Assembly (NCBI RefSeq): GCF_025460765.1
Contig: NZ_JAMWEG010000021.1
Coordinates: 1 to 64,000, forward strand
Origin: Micromonospora sp. MA102
GTDB lineage: Bacteria > Actinomycetota > Actinomycetes > Mycobacteriales > Micromonosporaceae
Length of the DNA: 64,000 nucleotides
Direction: 5' to 3'
Shown here: one piece after another, positions 18,258 to 26,578 of the stretch
Numbering within the stretch: the first letter of the stretch is position 1
How the letters are laid out: every line of letters begins with the position of its first letter
Position numbers and translations under genes: made by a program
Notes under the pieces: model-generated
The model's input: only the letters and a program-made list of their open reading frames with translations
Database searches by the model: none
Told to the model about the DNA's origin: nothing

Positions 18258-19106
18258 ATGGCCACGAAGGACATCACCCTGCGTACCCGCGATCGGGTTG
18301 CGAAGGCCATGCTCTACGCCGTCCTGCTCATCGGGCTACTCGCCGTGGCCGGACCGTTCCTCTGGATGGCATTGTCATCGCTCAAGCCGGAGCGGGAGAT
18401 CCGCGACGTGCCGCCGACCTGGTGGCCCGAGACGGTCACGCTCGACAACTTCCGTGGGCTGTTCTCCCGGCTCGACTTTCCGCTCTACTTCTTCAACTCC
18501 GCACTGGTCGCGACGCTGGTCATGGTCGGCAACCTGCTGTTCTGCTCGCTCGTCGGGTACGCGTTGGCAAAGCTGCGCTACCCCGGCAAGCGGGCGCTCT
18601 TCCTGGCCGTGCTCGGCATGCTCATGGTGCCCGGCATGGTGACCTTCGTCCCGCAGTTCGTGCTGGTCAGCAACATGGGCCTGACCAATACCTACGCCGG
18701 CCTGATCCTGCCGTTCCTCGTCGGACCGTTCGGCGTGTTCCTCATGCGGCAGTTCCTCCAGTCGATCCCCGACGAGCTCATCGAGGCCGCCCGGGTCGAC
18801 GGCGCCGGCGAATTCCGGATCTTCTGGCGGGTGGTGCTTCCGCTGTGCCGGCCGGCACTGGCCACCCTCGGGATCCTCACCTTCCTCGCGTCCTGGAACA
18901 ACTTCCTGTGGCCCCTCGTGGTCGCCACCACCGAGGACAAGTACACGTTGCCGGTCGCCCTCGCGCTCTACAGCGTCGGCGAGAACGAACGCAACTACGG
19001 GCTGCTCCTCGCCGGCGCAGTCGTCGTCGTGCTCCCGGTGCTCATCGTGTTCCTGTTCCTCCAGCGGCACTTCCTGCGCGGCATCGCGACCACCGGAATC
19101 AAGTGA
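18258..19106 (+). CDS. Sugar ABC transporter permease (MalG type)
   Basis: This is a 282-residue permease with six membrane helices. The N-terminal helix contains AVLLIGLLAVAGPFLWMALS, and the EAA motif reads EAARVDGAGEFRIFWRVVLP. The protein ends GIATTGIK, close to the usual C-terminus of MalG-type carbohydrate permeases. The ATG at 18258 lies two bases after the upstream stop, with GGGGAGAGGA serving as the ribosome binding site. It completes the heteromeric membrane channel with the protein at 17293. Confidence 0.92.
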   Translation: MATKDITLRTRDRVAKAMLYAVLLIGLLAVAGPFLWMALSSLKPEREIRDVPPTWWPETVTLDNFRGLFSRLDFPLYFFNSALVATLVMVGNLLFCSLVGYALAKLRYPGKRALFLAVLGMLMVPGMVTFVPQFVLVSNMGLTNTYAGLILPFLVGPFGVFLMRQFLQSIPDELIEAARVDGAGEFRIFWRVVLPLCRPALATLGILTFLASWNNFLWPLVVATTEDKYTLPVALALYSVGENERNYGLLLAGAVVVVLPVLIVFLFLQRHFLRGIATTGIK

Positions 19107-19134
19107 CCCATCCCCGCACCAGACAAGGAGACCC

Positions 19135-20676
19135 ATGCGACGCCTTCTCGCACCGCTCCTCGCGCTGGCACTCGTGCTGGCAGGCGGCCCAGCCGCCGTC
19201 GCGGCACCCGACGAGCGCGGCCCCGACCGGGCCCTGCTCCGCTACGCCTCGGACACGTGGCGGTCGATGGCCGCCATGACCGACCCCGGCACCGGCCTGG
19301 TCGCTGACAACATCACCGGCGACCTCGCCGCCGACGGCCGCGCCACCTACACATCCCCCACCAACATCGGCGGCTACCTGTGGTCCGCGGTGGTCGCCAG
19401 CAAGCTCGGCATCATCTCGCGGGCCGAAGCCCGCCAACGGATTGCCAGGACCCTCGACACGCTCGCCCGGCTCAAGCACCACACCGCCTCGGGCATGTAT
19501 TACAACTGGTACGACCCGCGAGACGGCTCGGTCGTCACGGTATGGCCCGACAACGGCAGCCCGGTCTACCCCTTCATGTCCAGCGTGGACAACGGCTGGC
19601 TCGCGGCCGCGCTCAACGTGGTCAAGGGAGCCGTGCCGGAGCTGCGCGGCAAGGCCGACGCGATCCTGCGAAAGATGAACTTCGGCTTCTACTACAACCC
19701 GGCGGCGTCGACGCCGTTCGGGGCCAGCGGCCTGATCGCCGGCGGCTTCTGGGACGCGCCACCCCCCGGGTGCTCGCGGCAGCGCGACGGCGTCTGGTTC
19801 ACCTGCAACCACTACGACATCACCGTCACCGAGCCGCGCATCGCGACGTACCTCGGCATCGCGATGGGCCAGATCCCACCGAAGGCCTACTACAACACGA
19901 TGCGCACCCTGCCGGCCACCTGCGACTGGAGCTGGCACGAGATGCAGCCGGTCGGCTTCGACACCACCTACGAGGGCGTTCCGGTGTACGAGGGCGCCTA
20001 CCGCTACCGCGGCATCCAGTTCGTACCCAGCTGGGGCGGCGACATGTTCGAGGCTCTGATGCCCGACCTGTTCGTGCCCGAAGCGCAGTGGGCCCCCAAC
20101 AGCTGGGGCCGCAACCATCCCGCGACGGTCGCCGGCCAGATCGAGCACGGGTTGAACGACGCCGGGTACAGCTACTGGGGCTTCTCCCCGGCGAGCGACC
20201 CGGCCGGCGGCTACCTGGCCTGGGGAGTCGACGCGATGGGAATGGACACCGACGGCTACCCGTCCGACATGGAGCACTCGAAGTACGACGCGGGGTTCGG
20301 CGACTGCCGCCCAGCAGGCCCGGACCCCGACTACGGCGACGGCGTGGTGACCCCGCACGCGGCGTTCCTCGCTCTCCCGTACGCCAAGGCAGCGGTCGTC
20401 GACAACCTCGCCCGACTCAAGGCCAACTTCGACTCGTACGGCCCCGGCGGCTTCTACGACGCGATCGCGGTCGGCAGCGGCACCGTGGCCAAGCGTTACC
20501 TCTCGCTCGATCAAGCCATGATCATGGGTGCGCTCGGCAATGAGCTGGCCAACGACCTCCTGCGCCGCGCGTTCGTCTCGCCACAGTTCGAACGCCGGAT
20601 CCGTCCACTGATCGCACAAGAGACGTTCAACGTGCCGGCCAACCAGAACCTTCCACAGCTGCGTGGGGCCGCCTGA
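19135..20676 (+). CDS. Secreted DUF3131 / glycoamylase-like protein
   Basis: This is a 513-residue exported protein. A signal peptide is visible at residues 1-24 (LLAPLLALALVLAGGPAAVAA). The mature part shows motifs of the DUF3131/glycoamylase group of (alpha/alpha)-barrel proteins: NIGGYLWSAVVASKLGI, GMYYNWYDPRDG, SSVDNGWLAAAL and LSLDQAMIMGALGN. Some relatives of this fold (GH144, GH162) hydrolyse beta-1,2-glucan, so a glycan-degrading role is plausible, but I cannot assign a substrate. It follows the permease by 28 bases with AAGGAG before the ATG and is the last gene of the lacI-transporter operon. A hairpin follows. Confidence 0.75.
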   Translation: MRRLLAPLLALALVLAGGPAAVAAPDERGPDRALLRYASDTWRSMAAMTDPGTGLVADNITGDLAADGRATYTSPTNIGGYLWSAVVASKLGIISRAEARQRIARTLDTLARLKHHTASGMYYNWYDPRDGSVVTVWPDNGSPVYPFMSSVDNGWLAAALNVVKGAVPELRGKADAILRKMNFGFYYNPAASTPFGASGLIAGGFWDAPPPGCSRQRDGVWFTCNHYDITVTEPRIATYLGIAMGQIPPKAYYNTMRTLPATCDWSWHEMQPVGFDTTYEGVPVYEGAYRYRGIQFVPSWGGDMFEALMPDLFVPEAQWAPNSWGRNHPATVAGQIEHGLNDAGYSYWGFSPASDPAGGYLAWGVDAMGMDTDGYPSDMEHSKYDAGFGDCRPAGPDPDYGDGVVTPHAAFLALPYAKAAVVDNLARLKANFDSYGPGGFYDAIAVGSGTVAKRYLSLDQAMIMGALGNELANDLLRRAFVSPQFERRIRPLIAQETFNVPANQNLPQLRGAA

Positions 20677-20731
20677 CGCCGCCGAAAAGCTAACGGTCGA
20701 CCTGCCCAACCCGTCGATCGCACCGGTGCAG

Positions 20732-20774
20732 CGAAGTAGGGCCCTCGCCCACGCGGCCGTAGGGCCCTACTTCG
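20732..20774. terminator. Bidirectional hairpin terminator
   Basis: CGAAGTAGGGCCCT at 20732-20745 is repeated in perfect inverted orientation at 20761-20774 around a 15-base loop. It lies between two convergent genes, as expected for a terminator serving both strands. Confidence 0.7.
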
Positions 20775-20886
20775 GCAACACGATCTTCCGAGTGGTCGGC
20801 ACCGCGGGAGCCGAGCCGAGGCCGGCCGGTCCGCGAACCTGGCTGCCCGATACCCCGGCCGACGACGCCACCGGAGCGGGCAGGGA

Positions 20887-22740
20887 TCAGGCGCCGGGGA
20901 CCTCCACCAGCACCGCGCCGGGTTGCGGCAGGTCCAGCTCGATCACCGCCGCTCCAGCGTCGGTGGAGGCCTGCACCTTCTCCGCCGGGAGCTGGTCGGC
21001 GGCGCGCAGCGCGGCCCACTGCTCATCGGTCGGCCACTCGGCGACGCCCAGCCGGTCGGCGAGGGTGGTGATGTCACCGTGCTCCCGGTCGAGCCGGGAA
21101 ACCAGGGCGGGCCGGCCGGCCGCACCGTCGATGACCAATCGGATCCGCCGGGCCAGCGCCGGGTCTCCGTCCCGCTTGCCCTGGTCGAGGGTGGACACCC
21201 AGATCAGGATCGCCAGGCTGCCGTCGCCGCGCCGGCTGGCCCAGCTCTGCACCAGGCCGTCCGCGCCGTCGCCGGCGGCCCGCACCGGCAGTTCGGTCTC
21301 GCCGAGCTGGGCGAGCATCCGCAGCGCGTGGTAGCGCGGCTTGGCGATACCGCCGACGGTGAGCAGGCCGAAGCCGCCGTGCAGCAGCCGTTGCGGCCGG
21401 CCGAGTTCCTCGAAATGGTCGCTGGCCACCCAGTAGGACAGCGCCTCGACCCTGCCGGCGGCCGACCGCATGCCGGTGAGCAAGAAGGTGGCGGCCGAGG
21501 TGCCGTCGTTGACCGGGTGGAAGTGGGTGGGGGTGACGCCCCACTCGGTCCACAGGATCCGCGCGTCGGGGAAGCCGAGGCGGGCCAGGGTGGGCCGCAG
21601 GTCCAGCGGCGGGCTGCCGTACGTGTGGGTGGAGACGAAGTCCACCGGTGCGCCGGACCGCACGGCATGCTCCAGCAGCGCGTCCACCCAGCCGGCGGCC
21701 GCCGACGAGGGCCCACCGACCGGGATCCGCAGGTCGACGTCCTTGACCGCGCGGGCGGTCACGTCGTACAGCCGCATCCATTCCTCGCGGCTGCCGCTCC
21801 AGAAGACCTCCAGGTTGGCCTCGTTCCACACCTCGAAGTCCCAACCGAGCACCTGCTCGCCGTACCGGTTCAGCAGATGGGTCACCAGCGCCCGAACGAG
21901 CCCGGACCACCGGTCCCAGTCGCGCGGCGGGGAAATGATGCCGCGATAGGTGAAGACGGTGCGGTCCGGGTCCCTGGCCAGATCGCGGGGCATGAACCCG
22001 ATCTCCACCACCGGCGTCATTCCGATGCCCAGGAGTAGATCGTAGATCTGGTCCACGCGGCTGAAGTCGTACACCGGCTCGCCGCCGACCTCGCGGTAGA
22101 CGCCGAGGTCGTCATGCAGGATCGCGTGCGCCCGCACGGCGGTCACGCCGATCTCCTCCCGTACCCGGCGGAGCGCGGCCAGCAGCTCGATGCCGATCTC
22201 CTGGCCGCCTGAGTGGTCACGGCAGAGCAGTTGGGACAGCCGCTCGCTGCCGATCATCGGCTGCCAGGGACGGTGCAGGGTGGTGCCCGGGGCGTCCGCG
22301 TCGAGGCGCAGCGTGACGGTGCTCGGCCCGCCGGCGCCGGGCAGGGCGGCCGCCGTGACCGGGTCGCTCAGCGCGCCGGTCACGGTCACCTCGGGTACGG
22401 CAGCCACCGCATACGCATACCGCTCGCCCGGCGTGCCGGTGGTGTCGACGTACCAGGTGTCGGGAACGGTGAGCACGTCGCCGCCGAGGTGGTCCAGCGG
22501 GGTGAACGGGCCGGATACTTGATCGCCATCCAGCGTTGCACGATGCACCAGGTAGCCGACCGCGCCGTCGACAGGCTGCCAGGAGAGGCGGACGTGTCCG
22601 CGGCCGGGGGTGGCGGTGAGGCGGGCCGGTGGTGGCAGGTCGGGTAGCGCGGCCGTGTCGCCATCGTCGCTGCGGCGGGCGATGCGGGCTTCCCAATCGG
22701 TCCGGGCGTCGGACGGCTGGGGTCCGCTGGCGTTCATCAC
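20887..22740 (-). CDS. GH39-like glycoside hydrolase with fibronectin III domain
   Basis: This is a 617-residue protein with no signal peptide, so it is probably cytoplasmic. Residues about 36-135 form a fibronectin type III domain (PPARLTATPGRGHVRLSWQP). Residues about 150-520 form a (beta/alpha)8 barrel of clan A, with the acid/base glutamate in DFEVWNEANL (near 307) and the nucleophile in LWTEWGVT (near 399), the pattern of GH39 beta-xylosidases. It starts at GTG 22740 or the adjacent ATG 22737, with AGGAGG upstream. Two AACCGGTT palindromes lie 26-54 bases upstream of the start, so the LacI at 14950 likely controls it. It may process the sugar imported by the convergent operon. Confidence 0.8.
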   Translation of the reverse strand: MMNASGPQPSDARTDWEARIARRSDDGDTAALPDLPPPARLTATPGRGHVRLSWQPVDGAVGYLVHRATLDGDQVSGPFTPLDHLGGDVLTVPDTWYVDTTGTPGERYAYAVAAVPEVTVTGALSDPVTAAALPGAGGPSTVTLRLDADAPGTTLHRPWQPMIGSERLSQLLCRDHSGGQEIGIELLAALRRVREEIGVTAVRAHAILHDDLGVYREVGGEPVYDFSRVDQIYDLLLGIGMTPVVEIGFMPRDLARDPDRTVFTYRGIISPPRDWDRWSGLVRALVTHLLNRYGEQVLGWDFEVWNEANLEVFWSGSREEWMRLYDVTARAVKDVDLRIPVGGPSSAAAGWVDALLEHAVRSGAPVDFVSTHTYGSPPLDLRPTLARLGFPDARILWTEWGVTPTHFHPVNDGTSAATFLLTGMRSAAGRVEALSYWVASDHFEELGRPQRLLHGGFGLLTVGGIAKPRYHALRMLAQLGETELPVRAAGDGADGLVQSWASRRGDGSLAILIWVSTLDQGKRDGDPALARRIRLVIDGAAGRPALVSRLDREHGDITTLADRLGVAEWPTDEQWAALRAADQLPAEKVQASTDAGAAVIELDLPQPGAVLVEVPGA

Positions 22741-22765
22741 CGGGTACCTCCTGGCGGTCTTGATT

Positions 22766-22775
22766 GAACCGGTTC
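22766..22775. promoter_or_regulatory. LacI-type operator, proximal copy
   Basis: GAACCGGTTC is a perfect palindrome 26 bases upstream of the hydrolase start at 22740. It shares the AACCGGTT core with the palindrome in front of the lacI gene. Confidence 0.65.
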
Positions 22776-22782
22776 GACGAAT

Positions 22783-22794
22783 GTAACCGGTTAC
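22783..22794. promoter_or_regulatory. LacI-type operator, distal copy
   Basis: GTAACCGGTTAC is a second perfect palindrome, centred 18 bases from the proximal one. That is a little under two helical turns, and the pair could bind two dimers cooperatively. Confidence 0.65.
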
Positions 22795-22976
22795 CGTCCG
22801 TCCTGCGATCCCGCCACCCCTCGCCGGACGACCCCGCGGCGCTGCATGCCACCCTCGACGACGCGCTGGTGTTCGTGCCCAGCGATGGCAAGGCCGCGCG
22901 GGTGTTCGTCAACCACCACAACGTCCTCGACGCGGCGACGCGGCGACGCGGACCGGGGTCAGACACGTGGTGCTGC

Positions 22977-23588
22977 TCAGTTGACGTTGGCAATTCGGTT
23001 GTCCACGGCGATCCAGTTCGTCTCCCACGTCTTCCCGCCGTCGTCTGAGAAGGCCTGCTCGAACCTCGCCTTGTCCGGGCCCTGTCGGAATATGAGGAAG
23101 CGCACCTTGATCGCACGTCCGCCGACCTGATCGTCGCCGTAGAACTCGCCGACACCGTCGTGGAACCCGCCGTACACGGACGGGGTGAGCAGTCCATCGC
23201 GGATGTTCACGAAGGTCAGGCTCCAGCGCCCCGCCTGGGGCTCATAGAGCCGCAGGTTGAGGCCCTCGATCCGTCCGTTCGGCCCCGAGACCTTAAGTTC
23301 GACGACATTCGCATGCTGGTCCAGCAGTGGGCGCACGACGCTCGTACCCTCGAACTGGAGCCATTCATCCTCGGAGTCCGAGAGCGGATCGGCGAGCACC
23401 CGAACCGTGGTATGCCAGGCACCGATCTCCCAGTCGAAGTCACGTCGGCCGTCCTCGACAGCCGCCGAATCCCTGAGGGGAGCCGCCGCCGCGTCGCCCG
23501 CCGCCGCTATCACGGTCAGCATGAGAAGCGACAGGCACGGGACCAGGACCCGCCTGTACGGCAAGGTGATCTTGGTGTGAAGGTTCAT
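22977..23588 (-). CDS. Exported DUF1579-like protein
   Basis: This is a 203-residue protein. Residues 1-36 form a signal peptide with core VLVPCLSLLMLTVIAAAGDA. The mature part contains FDWEIGAWHTTVRVL, the segment FEGTSVVRPLLDQHANVVEL, RWSLTFVN and FEQAFSDDGGKTWETNWIA. These are typical of a lipocalin-like group of bacterial proteins related to DUF1579, whose function is unknown. I use the ATG at 23588 because the signal peptide follows it directly. It is divergent from the HxlR regulator at 23617, with only 28 bases between start codons, so the two probably share a promoter region and the regulator may control it. Confidence 0.75.
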   Translation of the reverse strand: MNLHTKITLPYRRVLVPCLSLLMLTVIAAAGDAAAAPLRDSAAVEDGRRDFDWEIGAWHTTVRVLADPLSDSEDEWLQFEGTSVVRPLLDQHANVVELKVSGPNGRIEGLNLRLYEPQAGRWSLTFVNIRDGLLTPSVYGGFHDGVGEFYGDDQVGGRAIKVRFLIFRQGPDKARFEQAFSDDGGKTWETNWIAVDNRIANVN

Positions 23589-23616
23589 GATCCGACTATC
23601 TGAGCGGAGCACGCCC

Positions 23617-24306
23617 ATGAACAAGAAGGCACCTGCAGGTAACCCCTCACCGTCGCGCCCCAATCCGCTACCCGGCTGCCCGATGGCCGCGGCGTTCGCC
23701 GCGATCGGTGGGAAGTGGAAGCTGACCCTTCTGTACTGGCTGGCCCATGGCGAGTGCCACTTCGCCGGCCTCCGCCGTCTGGTCGCACCGATCACGCCGA
23801 AAGTGCTGGCCGAGCAACTGCGCGAGCTCGAGGCGGACGGGCTCGTTGAACGCGTCGTGACCGGACCCGTCCCGGCGCCGATCATCTACCGGCTCACCTC
23901 CTACGGCACCACGGTCTTGCCCGTCGTGGAAGGCGTCCGGGTCTGGGGCGAGGCGCACCTTCAGCGCACCCACGGCCAACCACACCCGACGAGTCGATGC
24001 GCTGCACGCACGCGATCGCATAGGCCTGCGGCGAGCCGTGAACTGGCGACTTGGGGGACTGTGGCAGTCCGACCAGGCCCGCGCCCGCGACGTCCGGGGA
24101 CACCAGCGGTGACCCAGCGGTACGTCATCCACCTGCCGGTCGCCACCGCCGACCTGACCGCCGGGCATCGCCTCGCCCGATTGGTTCGGCCGCTGTCCGC
24201 TCGGCTCTCACGAGTCCATCCTCGTCCTGGTGAGCGTGCGTCTTCACTGCCGCTTGACCGACAACGCGGAAGCAGGCTCTGCGCGGCGCCGAGCCAGGAC
24301 AGGTGA
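23617..24306 (+). CDS. HxlR-family regulator with abnormal C-terminal extension
   Basis: This is a 229-residue frame. Residues about 15-110 are a clear HxlR winged helix: GCPMAAAFAAIGGKWKLTLL, then RLVAPITPKVLAEQLRELEA and VYRL-like IIYRLTSYG, ending VWGEAH. HxlR proteins normally end near residue 115-125. Here the frame continues for over 100 residues of arginine- and proline-rich sequence with no resemblance to the family and runs over a fragment of ltrA on the other strand. The original stop was probably lost when foreign sequence recombined in near 23985. I chose the ATG at 23617 (GAGCGGAG upstream); an ATC/ATG context at 23587 is less likely. Function may be impaired. Confidence 0.7.
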   Translation: MNKKAPAGNPSPSRPNPLPGCPMAAAFAAIGGKWKLTLLYWLAHGECHFAGLRRLVAPITPKVLAEQLRELEADGLVERVVTGPVPAPIIYRLTSYGTTVLPVVEGVRVWGEAHLQRTHGQPHPTSRCAARTRSHRPAASRELATWGTVAVRPGPRPRRPGTPAVTQRYVIHLPVATADLTAGHRLARLVRPLSARLSRVHPRPGERASSLPLDRQRGSRLCAAPSQDR

Positions 24307-24384
24307 TCGACAGGTGGTGAGACAGCTGGGAGACGGCGAACACGAACACGAGGTCGAAGAACAAATCAGCCGGCTCAAACTTTG
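24290..24384 (-). pseudogene. ltrA: LtrA (low temperature requirement) N-terminal fragment
   Basis: The minus strand reads ELFFDL-type sequence: FEPADLFFDLVFVFAVSQLS followed by HHL. This is the highly conserved first membrane helix of LtrA proteins. Similarity ends about 30 residues in and the rest of the roughly 400-residue protein is missing. The fragment overlaps the odd tail of the HxlR frame. Confidence 0.65.
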
Positions 24385-24469
24385 CATTTCGGGCGCGCGG
24401 CGACCCTGCCAGCAGGCCCCCGGCAGCCGCGTCGGCGTCGCCGCGGGGACTTGACGAGTGTTTTCATCC

Positions 24470-24545
24470 TGCGTAGCGGTTCGCGTCGACGTGGTGCAGG
24501 ACGAGGGGGCTGCACTGTCGCAGTGACGCGGCGTGGGCAGCTGCT
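24470..24545 (-). repeat. Degenerate copy of an IS5-family transposase 3-prime end
   Basis: These 76 bases match 25139-25216 at roughly 80 percent by eye, both starting TGCGTAGCGGTTCGC. In the better preserved copy the sequence encodes the last residues of an IS5-type transposase (CPRRATAIVQAILVLHHTEA on the minus strand). The two copies lie on either side of the acetyltransferase gene in the same orientation. Confidence 0.65.
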
Positions 24546-24643
24546 TGATCGCGTTGCCTCCGCACGATGCCCACCCGCAGGAAGTGCAACGGGCCGGCGG
24601 AACGATGTCCCGGCCGATTGAGGCGCCAGCACGGGCAGCGGAT

Positions 24644-25111
24644 CTACACCTCGGAGGCCCAGCTGAGCCACTCGGGATCGTGACCCCAGCCGTTGCGCTC
24701 GTAGAAGGGCACCGCCCGGGTGCTGGAGTGCACCGTCACGTGCTCCAGCTCCAGGCGACGGGCCTCGTTCAGCACGGCCGACATCAGAAGCGCGCCGATC
24801 CGGCGGTCGCGCAGCTCGGGGACGACGAAGACGGACTGCACGTCGCCGCCGCGCCGGGCGTACTTGTTTGCCGTGGGCACACGGTCGAGCACTGCCAGCC
24901 AGGCCATCCCGACCACCTCGCCGGCGACCTCGGCCACGAACGCCCGGTGCTCGGGGTGGCCGCGCATCCAGTCGCCGAGCGTCGCGACGAACTCGTCCAG
25001 GTTGTCGCCCTGGTAGCCGCGCTCCTGGATGGCCCGCCGCCAGCGCAGGCCGGCCAGGGCGGGCGCATCCGCGTCGGAGGCCCGGCGCACCGTCACCTCA
25101 GCATCGATCAT
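24644..25111 (-). CDS. GNAT-family N-acetyltransferase
   Basis: This is a 155-residue enzyme with the GNAT fold. The N-terminal strand and helix read VTVRRASDADAPALAGLRWR. The acetyl-CoA binding region is SVFVVPELRDRRIGALLMSA (motif A with R-D-R-R-I-G), and motif B is VTVHSSTRAVPFYERNGW. It should transfer an acetyl group from acetyl-CoA to an amine; the substrate cannot be read from sequence. It stands alone between two copies of an IS5 transposase end, which suggests the gene was moved or flanked by transposon activity. Confidence 0.88.
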   Translation of the reverse strand: MIDAEVTVRRASDADAPALAGLRWRRAIQERGYQGDNLDEFVATLGDWMRGHPEHRAFVAEVAGEVVGMAWLAVLDRVPTANKYARRGGDVQSVFVVPELRDRRIGALLMSAVLNEARRLELEHVTVHSSTRAVPFYERNGWGHDPEWLSWASEV

Positions 25112-25132
25112 GCGATGATCATAAAACCACTC

Positions 25133-25905
25133 TCATGCTGCGTAGCGGTTCGCTTCGGTGTGGTGCAGGACGAGGATGGCCTGCACGATCGCGGTGGCGC
25201 GGCGCGGGCAGCAGCGTAGCTTGGTCAGGGTCTTCCAGGTCTTGAGCGTGCCGGGTTGTTCGCCACGAGCACCGATCCTCGCGTGCGTCCGGTTGACCGT
25301 CTTCTGTCGGCGTGACAGCTTCGGCCGGAAGGGGCGCCGCTTGAACGGCGTGCGTACGCTGCCTCGGGCGCCCTGGTAGCGCTTATCGGCGAAAGTCCTC
25401 ACGTCTGCGCTGTTCAGCGCGTCGATGATGTCGTGGATGCGGGCGGCGATGAGGTTGTGCGCCGAGCCTGATAGTGCCGGTGAGGCCTACGCGAGTCGCC
25501 CAGCCCGGTCGGCCATGACCTGCACGTCCAAGCCATGCCTCTTGTGCTTGCCGGAGTAGTACGGCTTCTGGTCCGCCAGTCGATCGATTGGAATGAGGGT
25601 GCCGTCCAGGATCGCGTACGCCAGCCGCCGGATTCGCCGCATCGCCGTGGCCAGGTCCTCGGCGACCGCGGCGAGAAGCACGATCGCTTCGTGCACGAAG
25701 CGCCAGGCGGTGGCGACACCAGTCTCGAACCCGGCGGCGAGCCGGGTATAGGTGTCACCGTTGGGCAGGTGGGCCAGTGCGAGCAGTGCCTGTCGGCCCG
25801 GACCGAGACGCCGCCACCGGGAACGACGTTTGCGGTGCGCTTGGATGAGATCGGCGAGGTCGTCGCGCCCGCCCCGAGCTGCGAGATCACCTTGGAAATG
25901 GCTCG
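25133..25905 (-). pseudogene. IS5-family (ISL2-like) transposase, frameshifted
   Basis: Reading on the minus strand, the N-terminal part gives DDLADLIQAHRKRRSRWRRL, then GDTYTRLAAGFETGVATAWR and ILDGTLIPIDRLADQKPYYS (first catalytic aspartate) up to VMADRAGRL. After a frame change near 25490-25500 it continues ASPALSGSAHNLIAARIHDI, then FADKRYQGARGS (second aspartate) and CPRRATAIVQAILVLHHTEA. One base change in length has split the gene. It ends about 20 bases from the acetyltransferase start. Terminal repeats could not be defined, so I do not mark element ends. Confidence 0.7.
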
Positions 25906-26578
25906 GTTATGGCAAAGCGTGCCTCCCAGAGCCGGCCAAGCGCGTCGCGTCAGGCAGGCGAGCCGGATATGGCGAACACATCCTCTGCGCCTGATTCACC
26001 GTAACTGTCGGATTTGCGTTCCTCGGGACCCCTGCGAGGCCGACCCAGCCGCGTCCTAACCTCGACTCGCCAAGGTTGGGGCTGTTGTGACCGGCTATCG
26101 GCGCTCGTTTGCTGCTTACGGTGTTGCCGAGCACGGCGCTGGTCGTGCCAGCGTGTCAGTAGTAGCTCGTGGCAGATGACGACCACGTACATGTGGTCGA
26201 CGTCGCCCGGAGTCGTACTCGATGTACATGACCGAGATCGACTCCAGCACCGTGTGCATTTCTGCCGGTACCCGTGTCGGGTGGGTGTTCGAGCGGGCGT
26301 CATACCTCCGTCTCGATTGCCCAACGCAGTGGCGACGGTGACCGTAGTGGCCAGCCTCGAGGCATGCCTGTGCGAGTACCAGGGCGATCATCCGGTGATT
26401 TCGACTCTTGACATGCTTCGCGCTGTCGAGCCGATGACAACCTCGATCGCTGCCGATCTCTGCAGCGTGGTTGCCGCACGACAGCAGGGGAGGGCCACAC
26501 GCGCTCGGTCAGGACCTGGAAGAGGCCAAATCAAGCCGGGAGGCTGGCTTGTCGGTGTTCGGACCTACCATGCGGAGC
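25906..26578. other. No intact gene; unassigned accessory sequence
   Basis: Several overlapping frames of 60-120 codons exist on both strands, none with recognisable motifs. One minus-strand frame (about 26160-26220) reads GDVDHMYVVVICHELLLTRW, which might be a trace of a transposase or other lost gene. GC content is visibly lower than in the flanking conserved genes, which fits accessory DNA. Confidence 0.3.

Noticed and set aside
22846..22976. Frame reading DDALVFVPSDGKAARVFVNH
   Set aside because: It looks protein-like but is short, has no start signal and matches no family I can name.
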